Below are positions 35,745 to 47,689 of a DNA stretch of 64,000 nt, one piece after another (the first letter of the stretch is position 1; each line of letters opens with the position of its first letter). The notes under the pieces are model-generated. The model ran no database searches, was not told the origin of the DNA, and saw nothing but the letters and a program-made list of their open reading frames with translations. A program made the position numbers and the translations under genes. This stretch comes from Spirogloea muscicola (Eukaryota; Streptophyta; Zygnematophyceae; Spirogloeales; Spirogloeaceae): NCBI GenBank assembly GCA_009602725.1, contig WELB01000037.1:724445-788444 (forward strand), read 5' to 3'.

Positions 35745-36290
35745 CATTCGGCAGAGTTGGCCTAGTATGCTGCTTTTGAGCCATCCGGCCCCTCTCTTTG
35801 TATGAGCGAGCAATTTCTTCTAGACCTTGCACATTCCTTTGGGCTGGCCTCTCACAGAGAAAGTGCTCGCCCATAGAGAAGAGGGGCTGGCAGAGCCAGC
35901 CCAAAAAGAATGGACACTGTCCAAAGCCAAAGAAAGAAGAAGCGCGGCCAGATTGACTGGTGGCTGGGAAAGGCCAGCCCAAAGGAATGGACAAGGTCTG
36001 AGGGAGCCTGAGTGCGAACGACTAGGACTAGGACATCAGAGGTGCTGAAAAAGGACTACAATAACAACCACGACAAAGCACAAGACGATGCAGAGGGAAG
36101 CTCAGTACAGCTCTCACAGCCATTGCCAGAGCCACTTCTTCTTCTCACAGCCATCGCCGTCCATTGGAGGAGCTGCTTCAGTCGAAAGAGCCACTTTCTT
36201 CTCGTTGGGAAGAGCTTACTACTCCCGATGTGAGGGCCTGGAGTGGCCAAGTGCAGAGGCAACCACATCAACAGGTCCTAGGGCGTCGGG
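35745..36290 (+). mobile_element. Mosaic of LINE tail pieces in both orientations
   Basis: Fragments with ctttgggctggcctctcaca (+) and gaaaggccagcccaaaggaa (-) alternate. The hairpin GGGCTGG/CCAGCCC is at 35884-35902. The block ends just before the TAF9 start and so overlaps its promoter region. Confidence 0.55.
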
Positions 36291-36322
36291 GCCAGGTCGC
36301 CAGTTCCTCACCCGCGGCCGCC

Positions 36323-37778
36323 ATGGCCGACCCCCCGCGCGCCGCCGCGGCGGCGGTGGCCGCGGCGGCGGCGGACATGCCGAGGGACGCGAAGGTGGTG
36401 GTGCGCATCCTGAACTCCATGGGCGTGCACGACTTCGAGCCCCGCGTGGTGAACCAGGTGGGGCCTCGCCCCTCCCCTCTCCCTGGCCGGCGGGGCAGCC
36501 GCGGCGCCCCGGTGGCAGCGGCGGCCCTGCGGCGAGCTTGGCTTTCGGCCGCTACACAACTCTGTGTGACATGAGCTTGATGCCGGAAGTACTTGCTTCC
36601 AACACTGCGTCCTGAGAGCAGGGGCTGCAGGGATGTGAGAACTGCCACTATGTATATTGCGAGTGGCCAGCAGAGCACATGAAGAGGTTCGAATAGATGG
36701 CAACAACCGCGACTGGTACTCACTCGGGGACTGGCTGTCTTGCAGTTCTTGGAGCTGATGCATCGCTACATCGGGGACGTCGTGAGCGAAGCCCGCGTGT
36801 ATAGCGAGCACGCGTCCAAGAACGGCGTCATTGACGTCGACGACGTCCGCCTCGCCATCCAGTCGTGCGTCAACTTCTCCTTCACCCAGCCCCCTCCTCG
36901 AGAGGTATGACTTACTTACAGTCCATATGTTACTACTTCACATTCATCGACTTGACGTCAGAAGACTGCTGCGCATGTGATATTGAAGGCCTCTGTAAAC
37001 ATTGAGAGCTCAAAGTTTACAGAGGCCTGATACATGGCCAACGCCCGAGGTTTAGCTGCTCACTCATTTCATGCTCTCGACAAGTCTGGATGGTCCAACT
37101 GAACAAGTTGATCAGACATCAAACTGGATAGTGTGGTTCATAAGCATTGAAACTGGTCCACTATTCTTGTTTGGCACACTTTCTCGACCATCTGCTCAGA
37201 TATTGATGGAGCTGGCGAGGGAGAGGAATAGCTTACCACTGCCTCCTCTTGTATCTGGGCCTGGCATACCACTTCCGCCTGAAGCAGAAGCGCTGGTTTC
37301 GTCCAATTATCAGATACATATTCCATCAAGGTGAGCGAAGAGGGCCGACATGGATGCATGTCTTTAGTTGAGAAGCTGTTGTGGTCCACACTCTCTTCTG
37401 TGTATCTTACACAAGACAGTATTGTGTTTTGATGGTGATTGTGGGCGTAGCCCTTACTTGTCAAAGTCAACTGCAAGTAGGTCTAGAGTGGTGCCAGAAG
37501 ATTCAATGAAGCCAGCAACTGTTGATGGAACTCTAAGCAAGCATGTAGTTTGGCACTCGCCGTTGTATCAGTGAGCATCGTACATTTCTGACTGCAGATC
37601 TGCAAGGGCAAGGCAAGATGAGGAATTTGATGATGACGATGTGGAAGCTGGAACACCGAGAGCCCAGCAAAAGCGCAAAGATACAGCCTCTGCCACCCTT
37701 GAGGAGCCCCAAGTGGCTGGAGGAGATGCCTCCAGAAAGGTGTCCTTTTCTATTGCAGCGAAGAAACCGAAGCCCTGA
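36323..37778 (+). CDS. TAF9: TFIID subunit TAF9
   Basis: A histone-fold subunit of TFIID (and SAGA), which pairs with TAF6 at promoters. Four exons (36323-36457, 36746-36904, 37200-37330, 37598-37778) join in phase into 201 residues (plant TAF9 is about 183). Conserved pieces: [74 protein letters not shown] and [20 protein letters not shown]. The histone fold covers roughly residues 18-105. The N-terminal 18 residues are alanine-rich, from a GC-rich repeat. The C-terminal tail is acidic, then lysine-rich, and not conserved. Confidence 0.96.
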
Positions 37779-38755
37779 CAAAGTCGACAACCACAAGAAA
37801 CTGGTAATAGCATTAGAATGTTACATGACCATCCATGAGAAATAGCATGTTCGTTGCTGGCATACTCGCTACTTGTTCTCTGTAAGCTGGCGCCCAACAT
37901 GCACTTCTGCCAATGATGGCAGGATACCAGCTCCTTAAGGTCCTGCTCTGTGGCACCATCTGTGGTCCAAAGCAAATGTAGGAAACTGAGGAGCAGCAGA
38001 CAAGTGGCTACTGTAACTTGTCAGAGCAGATTGGTGAGTAAGATATTAACATGGTAGAACAAGACACGGAGACCTTGAAGCAAAGAAGAGAAGCACATCG
38101 GACATGCCTCTCAATCCTTGGCATCAGCCGCTTTGCAGGCAAAACCATGACCACTGTAAGATCCGGATGCAGTTTTTTGGTGTACCTGGTCTGGATTGCA
38201 GTATCGGCTTGCAGACATTGTCTGAAACAATAATGACTTACTTATCAATGACGGGATTGGCAGTTTGTCAATGCGACTAAGTATGTATATCAAATGCAAA
38301 TGCACTGACATCAGTCAAGCTTGTTGTTCGTATCTACAGGACCAATACCGTGGGGTCTGGCTTCTTCTTGGTCAATGTGGCTGCAGTGATCTCGCTCACT
38401 TAGGTGAAGCTCCGCTCAAAGCACTGCAGGCCATGCTGGTGGCAAGCGGGGCAAGGGATGCCATGGCACTCAGAGGACGTCAGGCTGACAACTGCGGCTC
38501 ACTTCCTCTGCACTAGCCGCAGTGGAGACAAGTTGTGCCCTTGTCTATCGCTTCTTCGTTTCACAATTGTCAATTTGTCGCAGCAGTCTCCTCTGCTCAT
38601 CTCCCACTCGACATGCGTCATGGTGAATTGCTGCGGGTAGGTGGGAGGGGCTAAGTAATGAGTAGTGATTTAGCTTGAGTGAGCTCCGCGCCAATTGTAT
38701 TGCACTTTGAAGGGCATAAAACCTGCCCTGCCCTTGAGCACAGTCACCGACGCCG
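37779..38755. other. No recognisable gene
   Basis: 3' region of TAF9. Short open frames only; no family features seen. Confidence 0.35.
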
Positions 38756-39070
38756 ACTCAGTTGAGCTCGTGACAGAGAGAACAACTCTTCCAGTAGAGG
38801 GCGATGGCTGTGATTAACCAGCCCAGATTCATTTTGCAAAATGAATGGGCAAGATTCGAAGATGAAAGAAAGACGATCCAGGAGAGGGCGGTGGCTATGA
38901 GAGGCCAGCCTAGAAAAAATTGAATGAAGTTCGAAGGGGTCAGGGAGGGCGCCAAAGCATACTGAGAATCAGACAGACTCTTTCAGTAGAGGCTGAGGGT
39001 TGTGATTGGTCAGCCCAGGAAGTAGAAATAACAATGCTCCAGGGGCTAGAGAAGAAGTGGCTCTCCTAAC
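38756..39070 (-). mobile_element. LINE tail pieces
   Basis: Contains repeated phrases such as gagggcgatggctgtgatta and ccagcccag, typical of the reverse-strand tail mosaics in the window. Confidence 0.45.
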
Positions 39071-39076
39071 GTGCTA

Positions 39077-39303
39077 GCGTGCTCAGGCTAGTGCCTTGCA
39101 CCAGAAAGCTGGGCGAGCTCTAGTAGGTGGCAGAAGGGCTCCGTTCCTGGCATCTAGTATTCATGCATCGAGTAGTGACCTTTATGTTTTGACCCGTGGT
39201 TATTGAGCGGGTCAATCTGCTGTAGGTTATGTAGATTTTTAGATGAGCTTGCCTTTGTACCTGGCCATTTGGCCTACATTTCTTTCTAATACACGATCTC
39301 TCC
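39077..39303 (+). mobile_element. LINE 3' end, family A
   Basis: Nearly identical to the 3' 227 bases of the main copy (34610-34826), from R-A-Q-A-S-A-L-H-Q-K through the stop to ctttctaatacacgatctct. It is a truncated, probably recent insertion. Confidence 0.85.
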
Positions 39304-39660
39304 TAACGAGGGCAAGGGCTGTGAAAAGCCAGCCCGAAAAGAGTCGACAAAGAGTCGAAGAGGCCAAATGACGGAGGGGCTAGAGAAGCGCTTGAGCACA
39401 CAGCGACTCAAGTGGCCACTGGGTGCTCGACTGAGAGTGTTCTTGGCCCCCTTCTCGTACACTGTTCATTCTTTTTTGGGCTGGCTTTTCCAGCCCCTAT
39501 CCTCAATGGGCGAGCACTTTCTTCTTGAGGAGAAGAAGAAAGACGCTTCCAGGAGAGGGCGGTGGCTGGGAGAGGCCAGCCCAGAAAAGAACAAACAAAA
39601 TTCGAAGGGGCCAGGGAAATGGGCGAGCACTTTCTTGAAAGCGCTAAAGCAAGGGCGGAG
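39304..39660. mobile_element. LINE tail mosaic
   Basis: Alternating pieces of family B tail in both directions. The hairpin GGGCTGGCTTTTCCAGCCC is perfect at about 39478-39496, followed by caatgggcgagcac. Confidence 0.6.
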
Positions 39661-39962
39661 GGCCAGGCTTGATACTGGTAGCAAGCTCGACGCCACTCCT
39701 GATCATCTCAAAACAGCCACTCATGATCATCTTGAAACATCAGCAGCCGCAGCACTCTCCTTCATCTTGTGGCGTCTGTGGCGGCAGTCACGGCGACCGC
39801 GGAGCTAGCCGCCAGTGGCGGCGCCCGACCTCCGCAGTCGGCAGGAGCTCAGGTCGAGGGCCCTTCGAAACAAAGTAATAGATTAACAGCATCCGCAACA
39901 TTCTTTTGTGATAAACGCGCCAGAAGGCTCAGTCGGCACTGCAGCCGGCGTTGGCCGTCCCC

Positions 39963-42453
39963 ATGGCAGCCGCCGCCGCCGCTGCCGCCGCGGCCTCTGC
40001 CGCCGCCGTCGCCGCCGTCGCCNGCTGCCGGCGGGCCGCCGGCCGTAGCGGCCTTCCGGCAGCCGCTGTGCTCTACCGCCGGCCCGGCGTCCCCGCACGG
40101 CCTCCACCGGAGCCCTCCCGCCGCTGCCTTGCGGAGCTGGTATTCTGCCGCAGCGCGCGGCATCGCGCCTTCGGGTCAGTGCCATAGATCCCGCCGTGCT
40201 TTGCGGGCCTGCGGCGGCTCGATTTGCTGCTCTTTTGTAGCTGCGTTGCGGCTCTGGTGGCTCGCAGGTGCGCCTGTGCCTGCGTCCAACTCTGCGGCTG
40301 CGGCTCGCTCTGACCGCTCTGCAGGCTGATGTGCTGCACGTTGCGCCACCAGGTCGCTGGAGGCTGCGCCACTGGCAGAGCGAGGCGGGTGCGTAAGTCG
40401 TGATCCGTGAAGATGGCCTTTGTGCTCGACTCCAGTCTTACCGCTTGCTAAAGGCGGCGGCGTGTGGTGGCATTGATTGTCTATTGCTTTCGCGCGTATT
40501 CGTATGGGGGTTGAGGAGTTGTCCTCATGCTTCAGCAGCCTTCTGTCATCCATGGTAGTGCGGCCCTTGGTGCCTGCTCAGCCTCAGGGCTGCATAGGGA
40601 GGTGCACGAGGATGGCTAAGTTGCTAATTCAAGATGCAGGATCTGCTCGACGTAGAGCGTACCTTGTGATGTTAGGGAGGAGTCCGCATGTCAGGAAGGC
40701 CAGGCCTGCCTGAGGAGCTGACTGGCAGCCCTTGCTGCTTGAGTTGCGCTGCAGGTGTCAAGGAGGGCATGGTGGAAACGAACGAGGAGGAGGATGATAT
40801 TGCAGCGGTACTCGAAGAAGGCACGATCAAGACCTTTGCCCAATATCCATCAAACTTGGTGCAAGTCGTGTCGTATAAGACACTCTGTTTGGCTGTTGTC
40901 AAGCCGTTGCGCTGCTGAGACCTTCCAGTGGCTTGGGGTGAGTGCAGTCAGGAGAGAGGCAGTCGAGAGCAAAGCGCCGGGGCCCAGCAGCCGCAAGAGC
41001 TTCAAGAACCGAGAGATCCTGGTCCAGCACCTGCTGCTGCCAGAAGAGCAGGCGCAGCAGCTCCTCCAGCTCGAGACCCGCATCCACCAAGGTAGCTTTG
41101 CAGCTGCAAATGATTCATTCAGGGAGTGCTTATGCAGGGTGTGTGTTGTAGGATGACTGCTACCAGTATTAGCCGACTATCGAAGTTCGCAGAAGAGGGC
41201 CTCTTGCTTACATTTTCACAGTCTATTTGTTGGACACCATGGTGTTGGAATGCTGCATTCCTGTGCAACTCTTAGGATATCTAACCTGAGCGCACGCATG
41301 CAGAGGGCATTGACCTTAGCGACCTTGCATCCGGTTCTCGATCTGCCCCTCCAAGGATGAGGGAGGACTCCTCGGCTGGATCAGCAAGGGCAAGACGGTG
41401 CCCGAGTTCGAGGCGGCTGCTTTCGGCGCACCACTCAACAAAGTGACCAGGGTCAAGACCAAGTTTGGCTGGCACCTGCTGCAAGTGCTGTCCGAGCGGT
41501 AGGCCACTCGGTGCAACATTCACATGCTCAGGAAGTCTCCTGCTCTTCATAAGCTGGCGAATGCCTTTGCTGTCTTCTCTGGCTCTCGCAGTTGACATTT
41601 ACAATGCTCCTGCTTCAGGGAGGGAAGTATGCTATGCCAAATCAGTGTGGAGGATTTTGCTCACCGCCTTGAAGAGCCGAATAGCATGGACGACGTTCAG
41701 CTCATTGATGTCAGAGAACCGTCAGGGATGTATGCAAGTCTCTATAAGCTCATTGGTCCATACTAGCACCTCTTTCAAGCAGACTGTGTGCTCTAAGTGC
41801 TGCATTTGCGTGTGCTTGTTGACAGAGCTGGCAGGCTCCGGCAGAGGCTTGAGATATATATAGAGGCATTTAGCACTGAATGATTGTCCTGATCTCTTTG
41901 ACAGAGAGACGGCCTCCATCAAGGGCTTCAAGCCTTTCCCGCTTAGTTCCTTCGGGCAGTGGGGTCCCACTATCACCAGTGATCTTGATCCTGAAAAGGA
42001 AACATACGTGCTTGTAAGCATGGAAGCAATACCTACCATGCCCGTCACTTGTCCAGACAGGACAAAGTGCTTTCACTTTCGAAATTGCTTAGTTGTAGAT
42101 GTTGTCAGCTGCAATTTGCCATCTGTTCACACGTTCATCCCTGGACACATTTTGTGCCTCGTCAACGGGGCTGCTCTTACTCCACAGCGACTACTGCTTG
42201 TTGTCATTGTAGTGCCACCACGGCATGAGGTCGCAGCAAGCAGCGCTTTGATTGCAGTCTCAGGTAATGGCATCTTTGCAAGAGGTTTTTGCCTTGACAT
42301 ATTTCAGGTATATTGACATATGCATCATGACCTTGTTAAGAACTATGACTGTTTTGTTCATACACGTGGCAGGGCTTCAAGCAACTCTACAATGTGGCGG
42401 GAGGAATTGACGCGTACTCACGAAAAGTTGACTCCTCTGTGCCGTTGTACTAA
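39963..42453 (+). CDS. STR12: PpiC-rhodanese fusion protein (STR12 type), reading frame interrupted
   Basis: In plants this chloroplast protein joins a parvulin-type prolyl isomerase to a rhodanese domain. Exons: first 39963 to about 40138 or 40174 (Ala/Arg-rich, transit-peptide-like, with the undetermined base 40023); second from about 40939 to 41091 (NREILVQHLLLPEEQAQQLL); then 41304-41498 (CPSKDEGGLLGWISKGK, FGAPLNKVTRVKTKFGWHLL), 41619-41729, 41905-42013, 42213-42263 and 42373-42453 (VAGGIDAYSRKVDSSVPLY). The rhodanese loop CHHGMRS keeps its catalytic Cys. Two defects: exon 41304-41498 lacks one base near 41330, so D-L-A and C-P-S-K are in different frames, and a TGA at 42249-42251 stands where relatives have Trp. 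All splice sites from 41091 onwards are intact. It is either a recent pseudogene or affected by assembly errors. The link between the first two exons is uncertain. Confidence 0.8.
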
Positions 42454-42965
42454 TAAGAGAAGGCAATTGCATGCCTGGTAACGGCTAGTACACCACAACA
42501 CTGGATGATACCTCCTTGGATGACTGCAAAGTCTAAGCATCACCCCTCTTTCAACCAACTTGTATTCTTTCTTGAGATAGCGACACTTCAAGCTGGCTCT
42601 GATGACCAAGTAGTCTTGATTACAAATTTAGCTGGTGGCAAGCTGGTAGGCTACTTTGGGGTGGAACCGCTTTGGTTCCCTAGCTTCCTATGAAGCCCCC
42701 ATTTTACATCATGTATGAGCCAGGCTTTTGTTTGTATGCTTAACTTGCATGGCACAGAAGCTTGCTTGACTGATGTCAACCCACAACAGCTTGTCGTTCC
42801 ATGCCATGACAAATTGTGGGACTGTCAGCAAGCTCTTCCAGACAGCCTGTGCCTGCGCAGCATTGCAGACTTGACCAGGTGCCTTGTATTGTCGACATCG
42901 AGTGCTTCCCTTGCATTGGCTCTTGATGACACTCTATTTGTACAATATACAACAGGAGTCCAGAT
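42454..42965. other. Convergent intergenic spacer
   Basis: 3' regions of the PpiC-rhodanese gene (+) and of the lipase gene (-). Nothing else is recognised. Confidence 0.35.
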
Positions 42966-42969
42966 TGAT

Positions 42970-43110
42970 GGACGTAGAGATGGCAAGGGACGGCCTTCAG
43001 TGGGAACGCAAATGCAACTTGCCATCTGCAGCATGCTCGTCATTGTTGTCGTCGAGAACCTCAAGGTCGTCCTTCACCATGTTGTCGATGAAGAGGTGCT
43101 CAGAGTGGTG
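42970..43110 (-). repeat. Diverged tandem copy of the lipase gene's last exon end
   Basis: Read on the reverse strand this encodes DNMVKDDLEVLDDNNDEHAA and a stop. It lines up with DHMEKDLEGLGDSDEGHAAD in the terminal exon of the lipase (43117-43255), without gaps over about 36 residues. The flanking agagatggcaa phrases also match. It lies immediately downstream of the true stop codon, so it would be 3' UTR unless used as an alternative last exon. Confidence 0.75.
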
Positions 43111-43113
43111 GGC

Positions 43114-46100
43114 CTAAGAGATGGCAAAGAGGGCTTTTGGAGAAGCCAGAAACGACCTGCCATCCGCGGCATGCCCTTCGTCGCTGTCTCCAAGTCCCTC
43201 AAGGTCCTTCTCCATGTGGTCAATGAGGTTGTCGAGCGATTTCAGATGATTGGGCATGTAGTGATCGTGCAGCATTAGGCGGCTCAGTCGAATGTGGCCG
43301 TACAGATGACGGTCTGTGGTGAAGAGCCCCACTCGCCGGTCACCGAGCTGGAGCTCTTCCTCACTGCTCTCCGAGGTCGTCGACCCAGCGGGCCCACGAA
43401 GATGGACACTCTGCAAAACCAGAAGCCCCGAAAAATGAGTCCAGCAGGAAAAATAGCAGGCGAGTCTTCTCTGACATGCATGCGGAGTGGAATCCGTTTA
43501 TATCAAAAGGGCCATTCTGTGTGCATGCAAGCATCCAGCAAGTTGTCACAGGGACTAGTACAACTTGGAGCATAACATGCTATCATCTTAGTGTGCATGC
43601 ACTCAGCATGATCTGAGCTTCAGTGATGTTTGGATCAACAAGGGTCAGCTACTGACGGGCTCACTGCCTCAACAATTCATCAACCCAATGCTGTTTGTGG
43701 AGCTTGTTCGACAAAACAGGCTGACCCAAAACCTCTGGACAATCTATTGACATGGGGAGTGGCATGAGGGCTTCCAAGCTAGGTAATGAGGCGTCGCGGA
43801 CCTGCCGGGAGCTGATGACCATGTGCAGTACTAGGCCCGGGGGGAAGAACCGGCGCGACTCATCGTCGCCCTCCACGCAGCCCCGCCGGCCCACCGATAC
43901 CCCGTCATTGGCAACCGCAGCTTTCAACACCTGACAATTTGGGGCCGAGGTCACGCCATCAGCTTAGTCGAGAGATACTTGCAGGCTGATTAAGGTGGTC
44001 AAGTCAATTAGTGTTGCCCAGTCTGGGGGCCCTGCATTCACCTGCTCTTCCTCTGCGGTAATCTCCTGCACAGCTTGCGCCTCAGCCGCTGACGCAGCAT
44101 GCCGGGCTGGGCTGGGCTGGGACTCCAGCTCCTTATCCAGCTCCCGCCACAGGCTCGGCACCCATCCAGCTGGCCCATCTGGTGTGCTCAAGTCAATCTC
44201 GTCGGCAGTCGGGCTCACTAACACCTTCATGGGCTCGACTGACGGGTCAGCGCACTGCTGCTCTCCAACTCCCTCTTTCCTCCGGCTCCGCTTCTGCCGT
44301 CCATCGCTCCCTGTCACATCCTCGGGTCGGTGGCGCTGAGCCCTCCAGGCCCTCCCGAAAGCAGCATCTGCCTCGCGCATCCCCATGGGTGTGGCAGGCG
44401 TGTCGGCCTTGGCAGTGCTGCTGGTACTTGGCATGCTGGCCCCTGCCGTGCTCCCAGAATCCTTTGCTGCATCCAACCTCCTGCTTCCAAGCACTGTGAC
44501 TGTCGCAAGCGGCGCACTGCCATCCGCATCCCGGGTCATGCCCATGCTCGGCACCTCAGGCGGCAGGTCCATGCAGAGCTCCTCCTCCATGGATGCCGAG
44601 GAGAGCGGCAAGGACGCTACGTCAACAGCAGGCGAGGGCACCACCGCCGCCCTCTGGCGGCGCCTCATGCAGTTCCAAGCGGGCAGGGCCATCAAACCCC
44701 CTCTAGGACCTCCTATGCCACTTGCACCCATCTGCTTGGTTTCACGAATGATCGATCAGTGACTCACAGAAAGGTCACTCACAAGGTCAGTCACAACCTG
44801 TGCTGCATATAAGAATGTAGATTGCTCCAGAGCTAGGCCAGTCATGCCTGACCTGTGCACTTTGACGCCAGTTGCGGGTGGCCAGCGAGGAGGCTCGGCC
44901 GATCTTGGAGGTGACTGCTCCAAGGCTCGACAGGTGGCCGCGCAAGGCCGACGCAGACCCCATCACGACTTGCAGTATGCGCATCTGCTCCAGCTGCTCC
45001 CGCAGGTCATTGATCCAAGCGGCTGCAGCCACCTATTGCAGTGAACATTTTGGGCCATGCACACATGTGAGCCCCAGGAATTGCTTATTTTAATTAGCAA
45101 TCAGGGGCTTGGGAGCAGCTTGTCCTTAATGGTCCCCTGCAGCAAGGCACACGGCCTGGCGGTGCGGTGAAACACGATGGTGGAGAACTAGGTATTGATC
45201 CCCGTAACTCTCGCATGGTGATGATACGTGGACAACCAGACAGGAGTAATGCACGGGCAGCTTACCTCGGATCGGAGGTCATCCATGGACGCTGCTGAGA
45301 AGGTCGGGACAAGGTCAGCGCCATTCACCAAGGAGGTGACGATGCCCTCTCCCGAGGCCGCGAGGTCATAAGTCATACAGGCAGCTGCATCAGACAAGGA
45401 GCAGATAGAATTTATGATACGATGGTAAAGGTATATTTCAAGGAACTCATTCTGTGACAATGACGACTCCAGTGAGTAGATGCCACGCAGGGTATCTGCA
45501 TTGTTGAATTTGAGTATCCGAGGCAGAGGTTGATCACCAGATTCAACAAAGCAAAGCACTCCATACAGCTTCACTGCGTACCTGGAGCGACGCAGTAGCA
45601 TGACGTGCACAGGAACTCGGGGTCCTCCCTCAGCACATAGGTCAGCAGAGCAGCAGTGCCCCCCCCCAGGGAGTGACCGACAGCCTGTACATTGGATACT
45701 GTGTAAATTGCAACAATGCCATAACTGCACGTGTAGTAAAAAGGACACCTAAGAAACACCAACATTACCTCCAGCACCAAAGGGAAGCAAAGGCAGGAGA
45801 CGTTAGCTACAAGCAAGTATCCCATCACAACATCTTCCTGGCAATCACCCTGGCAGTGCTAAGCTAAACTCGTCTAAGCCCAAGCAACTACTGAGGACCT
45901 CCATCAGGAGACGACCATCACTAGAGCAACGCAAGGGAGGCATGTGGACAGTCATAAACGAGGCAAGACAAACGCACCCTGATGTGGTAGGTTGGGTGCA
46001 TCCTGAGGGCCTCTCGAAGTGCTGGAGCGGCCTGTTTGGCAATCCATCTAGCAGCCGCTGCCATGCCGCAGTGTGCGTACCCGAGTACCAGCTGTTTCAC

Positions 46101-47671
46101 TCCTGACTGGTCGAGGACAGTGTGGTGGAAGGGCACCACTGCCGCGGTGACACACGTCAGGGTGTCCTTGGTCGAGTGCGTGCCGCGCACGACGAGGAGG
46201 ATGCGCTTCATGGTGTGGTCCAGGAGCACGACAAATGCCGGCTTCAGGAGCTGGAGCAGCGGACAGCAGAGCAGACACCAATGTACAGTGGTGAATAGCC
46301 TGAGCATCCGCCTCTGAGCTCTCCCAGCACTAGCAATAACACATACACGGCATGCACACGCTGTGCTCATTAGGTGCTCATATTGGTGACTGAAGAGTAT
46401 GAGGAGCTGCAAGGAAGTGATGGCTGTGGTCAACTTGGGAGCGGCAGCATCCAGAAGGTCAACACTCAAGTCAAGTACGTAGTGGTCACATACCTCAGCT
46501 TTGTGCCGGTAGAGGATCACCTCGTCGGCCTGGAAGCCGGTTGCCTCAAGGAACTCGGCGAGCTGCTTCTTGGAGAAGTTGTAGCAGACATCGATGAGGC
46601 GGCGCAGGTCCTGCAGGCACGCCAGCCACTCGGACCCCACCAGCCGCTGGCTGCCGGCACCAGCATACACCCTCGCCACGTCCAGCTGGCCCTGGCACCC
46701 CACAGCATCTCATCGGCTGTCAGCATTGACAGTCCGTGCCGCTGACAATGCTATGGTGATTGTCGCCAGGCTGCTGGGAGAGCCCACAACCCACAACCGC
46801 CAGCGGCAAGGGCAGTGTGCTGACCTGGCGGCGGAGCAAGTAGTTGATGCCGAAGACGAGGTCGGCGAGGGGCCACTTCCCGAGCGTCTCGCCGTACGTG
46901 AAGCGCAGGGTCTCGGCCAGCGTGGCCAGCGCCTCGGCCAGCGTGGAGGGCGGGCGCTGCGGCCGGTAGAATCGGCTGCGCTGCCGCCGCCTGCGCCGAG
47001 GCCAGGCCCACGACGCCAGCCTTCAATACTACATCGTACGTGGGGCTTCCTGCCGTTAGTACCACCACTTTATGTGGGCTTTCCTGGACAATGCTGTCGT
47101 TGGGAGGCAGCCTGTCTGTCGCGGTATTGGGGCGTGCGCGTCTCGTGCACCTCTCGCGGCTCTCTCTGGCCTGCTCCCGGCCGCCGCGGCTGTAGGTCAT
47201 CCACGCCACGCCGTCCGCCCAGCCTGAGGGCCGCCAGAGGGCGGGCCCGCAACGAGCGCGTCAGCGCGAATCGGCAGCCGCTGCGTAGCGGCTGCGAGCG
47301 GCGGAGCCCACGACGGGCGAGCGCGTGCCGAGCCCCCAGCAAAGGAGGCCTGACGGAGAAGCTAACGGAGAAGCCATTGGGAAGCGAAGGGCCCGACCTG
47401 TGTAGTAGAGCAGCGCCGCGGCGCCGGCGGCGGTGGCGATGGCCGCGGTGGCCACGGGCCCCAGTGCGGCGGCGCCCGCCNCGCGCGCGGCGCGGCGCAA
47501 GGGCCTGTCGGGCGGCGGCGGCGGCACACGGGCGAGGAGAGTCCACCGTCTCCGCGGCCGACGGCGGCTCTTGTTGTCCTGCTGGCCCGCTCCGATCGGA
47601 GACGGGACATCTCCTCGTCTTCCACGCCCTTCGGACCTTGTCCGCTCCTTTGGGCGACCACTTCTTCCCAT
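43114..47671 (-). CDS. Class 3 (DAG-lipase-like) lipase, At4g16070 type
   Basis: An alpha/beta-hydrolase related to sn-1 diacylglycerol lipases. Eleven reverse-strand exons join in phase: 47671-47398, 47189-47069, 46990-46825, 46691-46494, 46250-45978, 45684-45582, 45384-45266, 45032-44853, 44731-43979, 43930-43802, 43410-43114; 870 residues. Key pieces: GAAALLYYT (N-terminal helix), TLAETLRFTYGETLGKWPLA, RILLVVRGTHSTKDTLT, LVLGYAHCGMAAAARWIAK, the nucleophile elbow VGHSLGGGTAALLTYVLRE (Ser), NGADLVPTFSAASMDDLRSE (Asp), and IRLSRLMLHDHYMPNHL near the C-terminus (likely His). The middle (exon 44731-43979) is a long, low-complexity acidic linker as in the plant homologue. The start ATG 47671 is the only one upstream in frame; the first 60 residues are Arg/Pro-rich and contain the undetermined base 47481, so the start is the least certain part. 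Confidence 0.94.
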
Positions 47672-47689
47672 GCGCCATGGACATTATAC

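Noticed and set aside
42715-43278. Forward open frame of 187 residues with internal repeats
   Set aside because: The repeat is explained by duplicated coding sequence on the opposite strand (the end of the lipase gene); the forward protein has no independent support.
45921-46703. Single reverse-strand frame covering several lipase blocks
   Set aside because: It reads through an intron; splitting at GT-AG sites (46494 and 46250) gives the family sequence without the extra residues.
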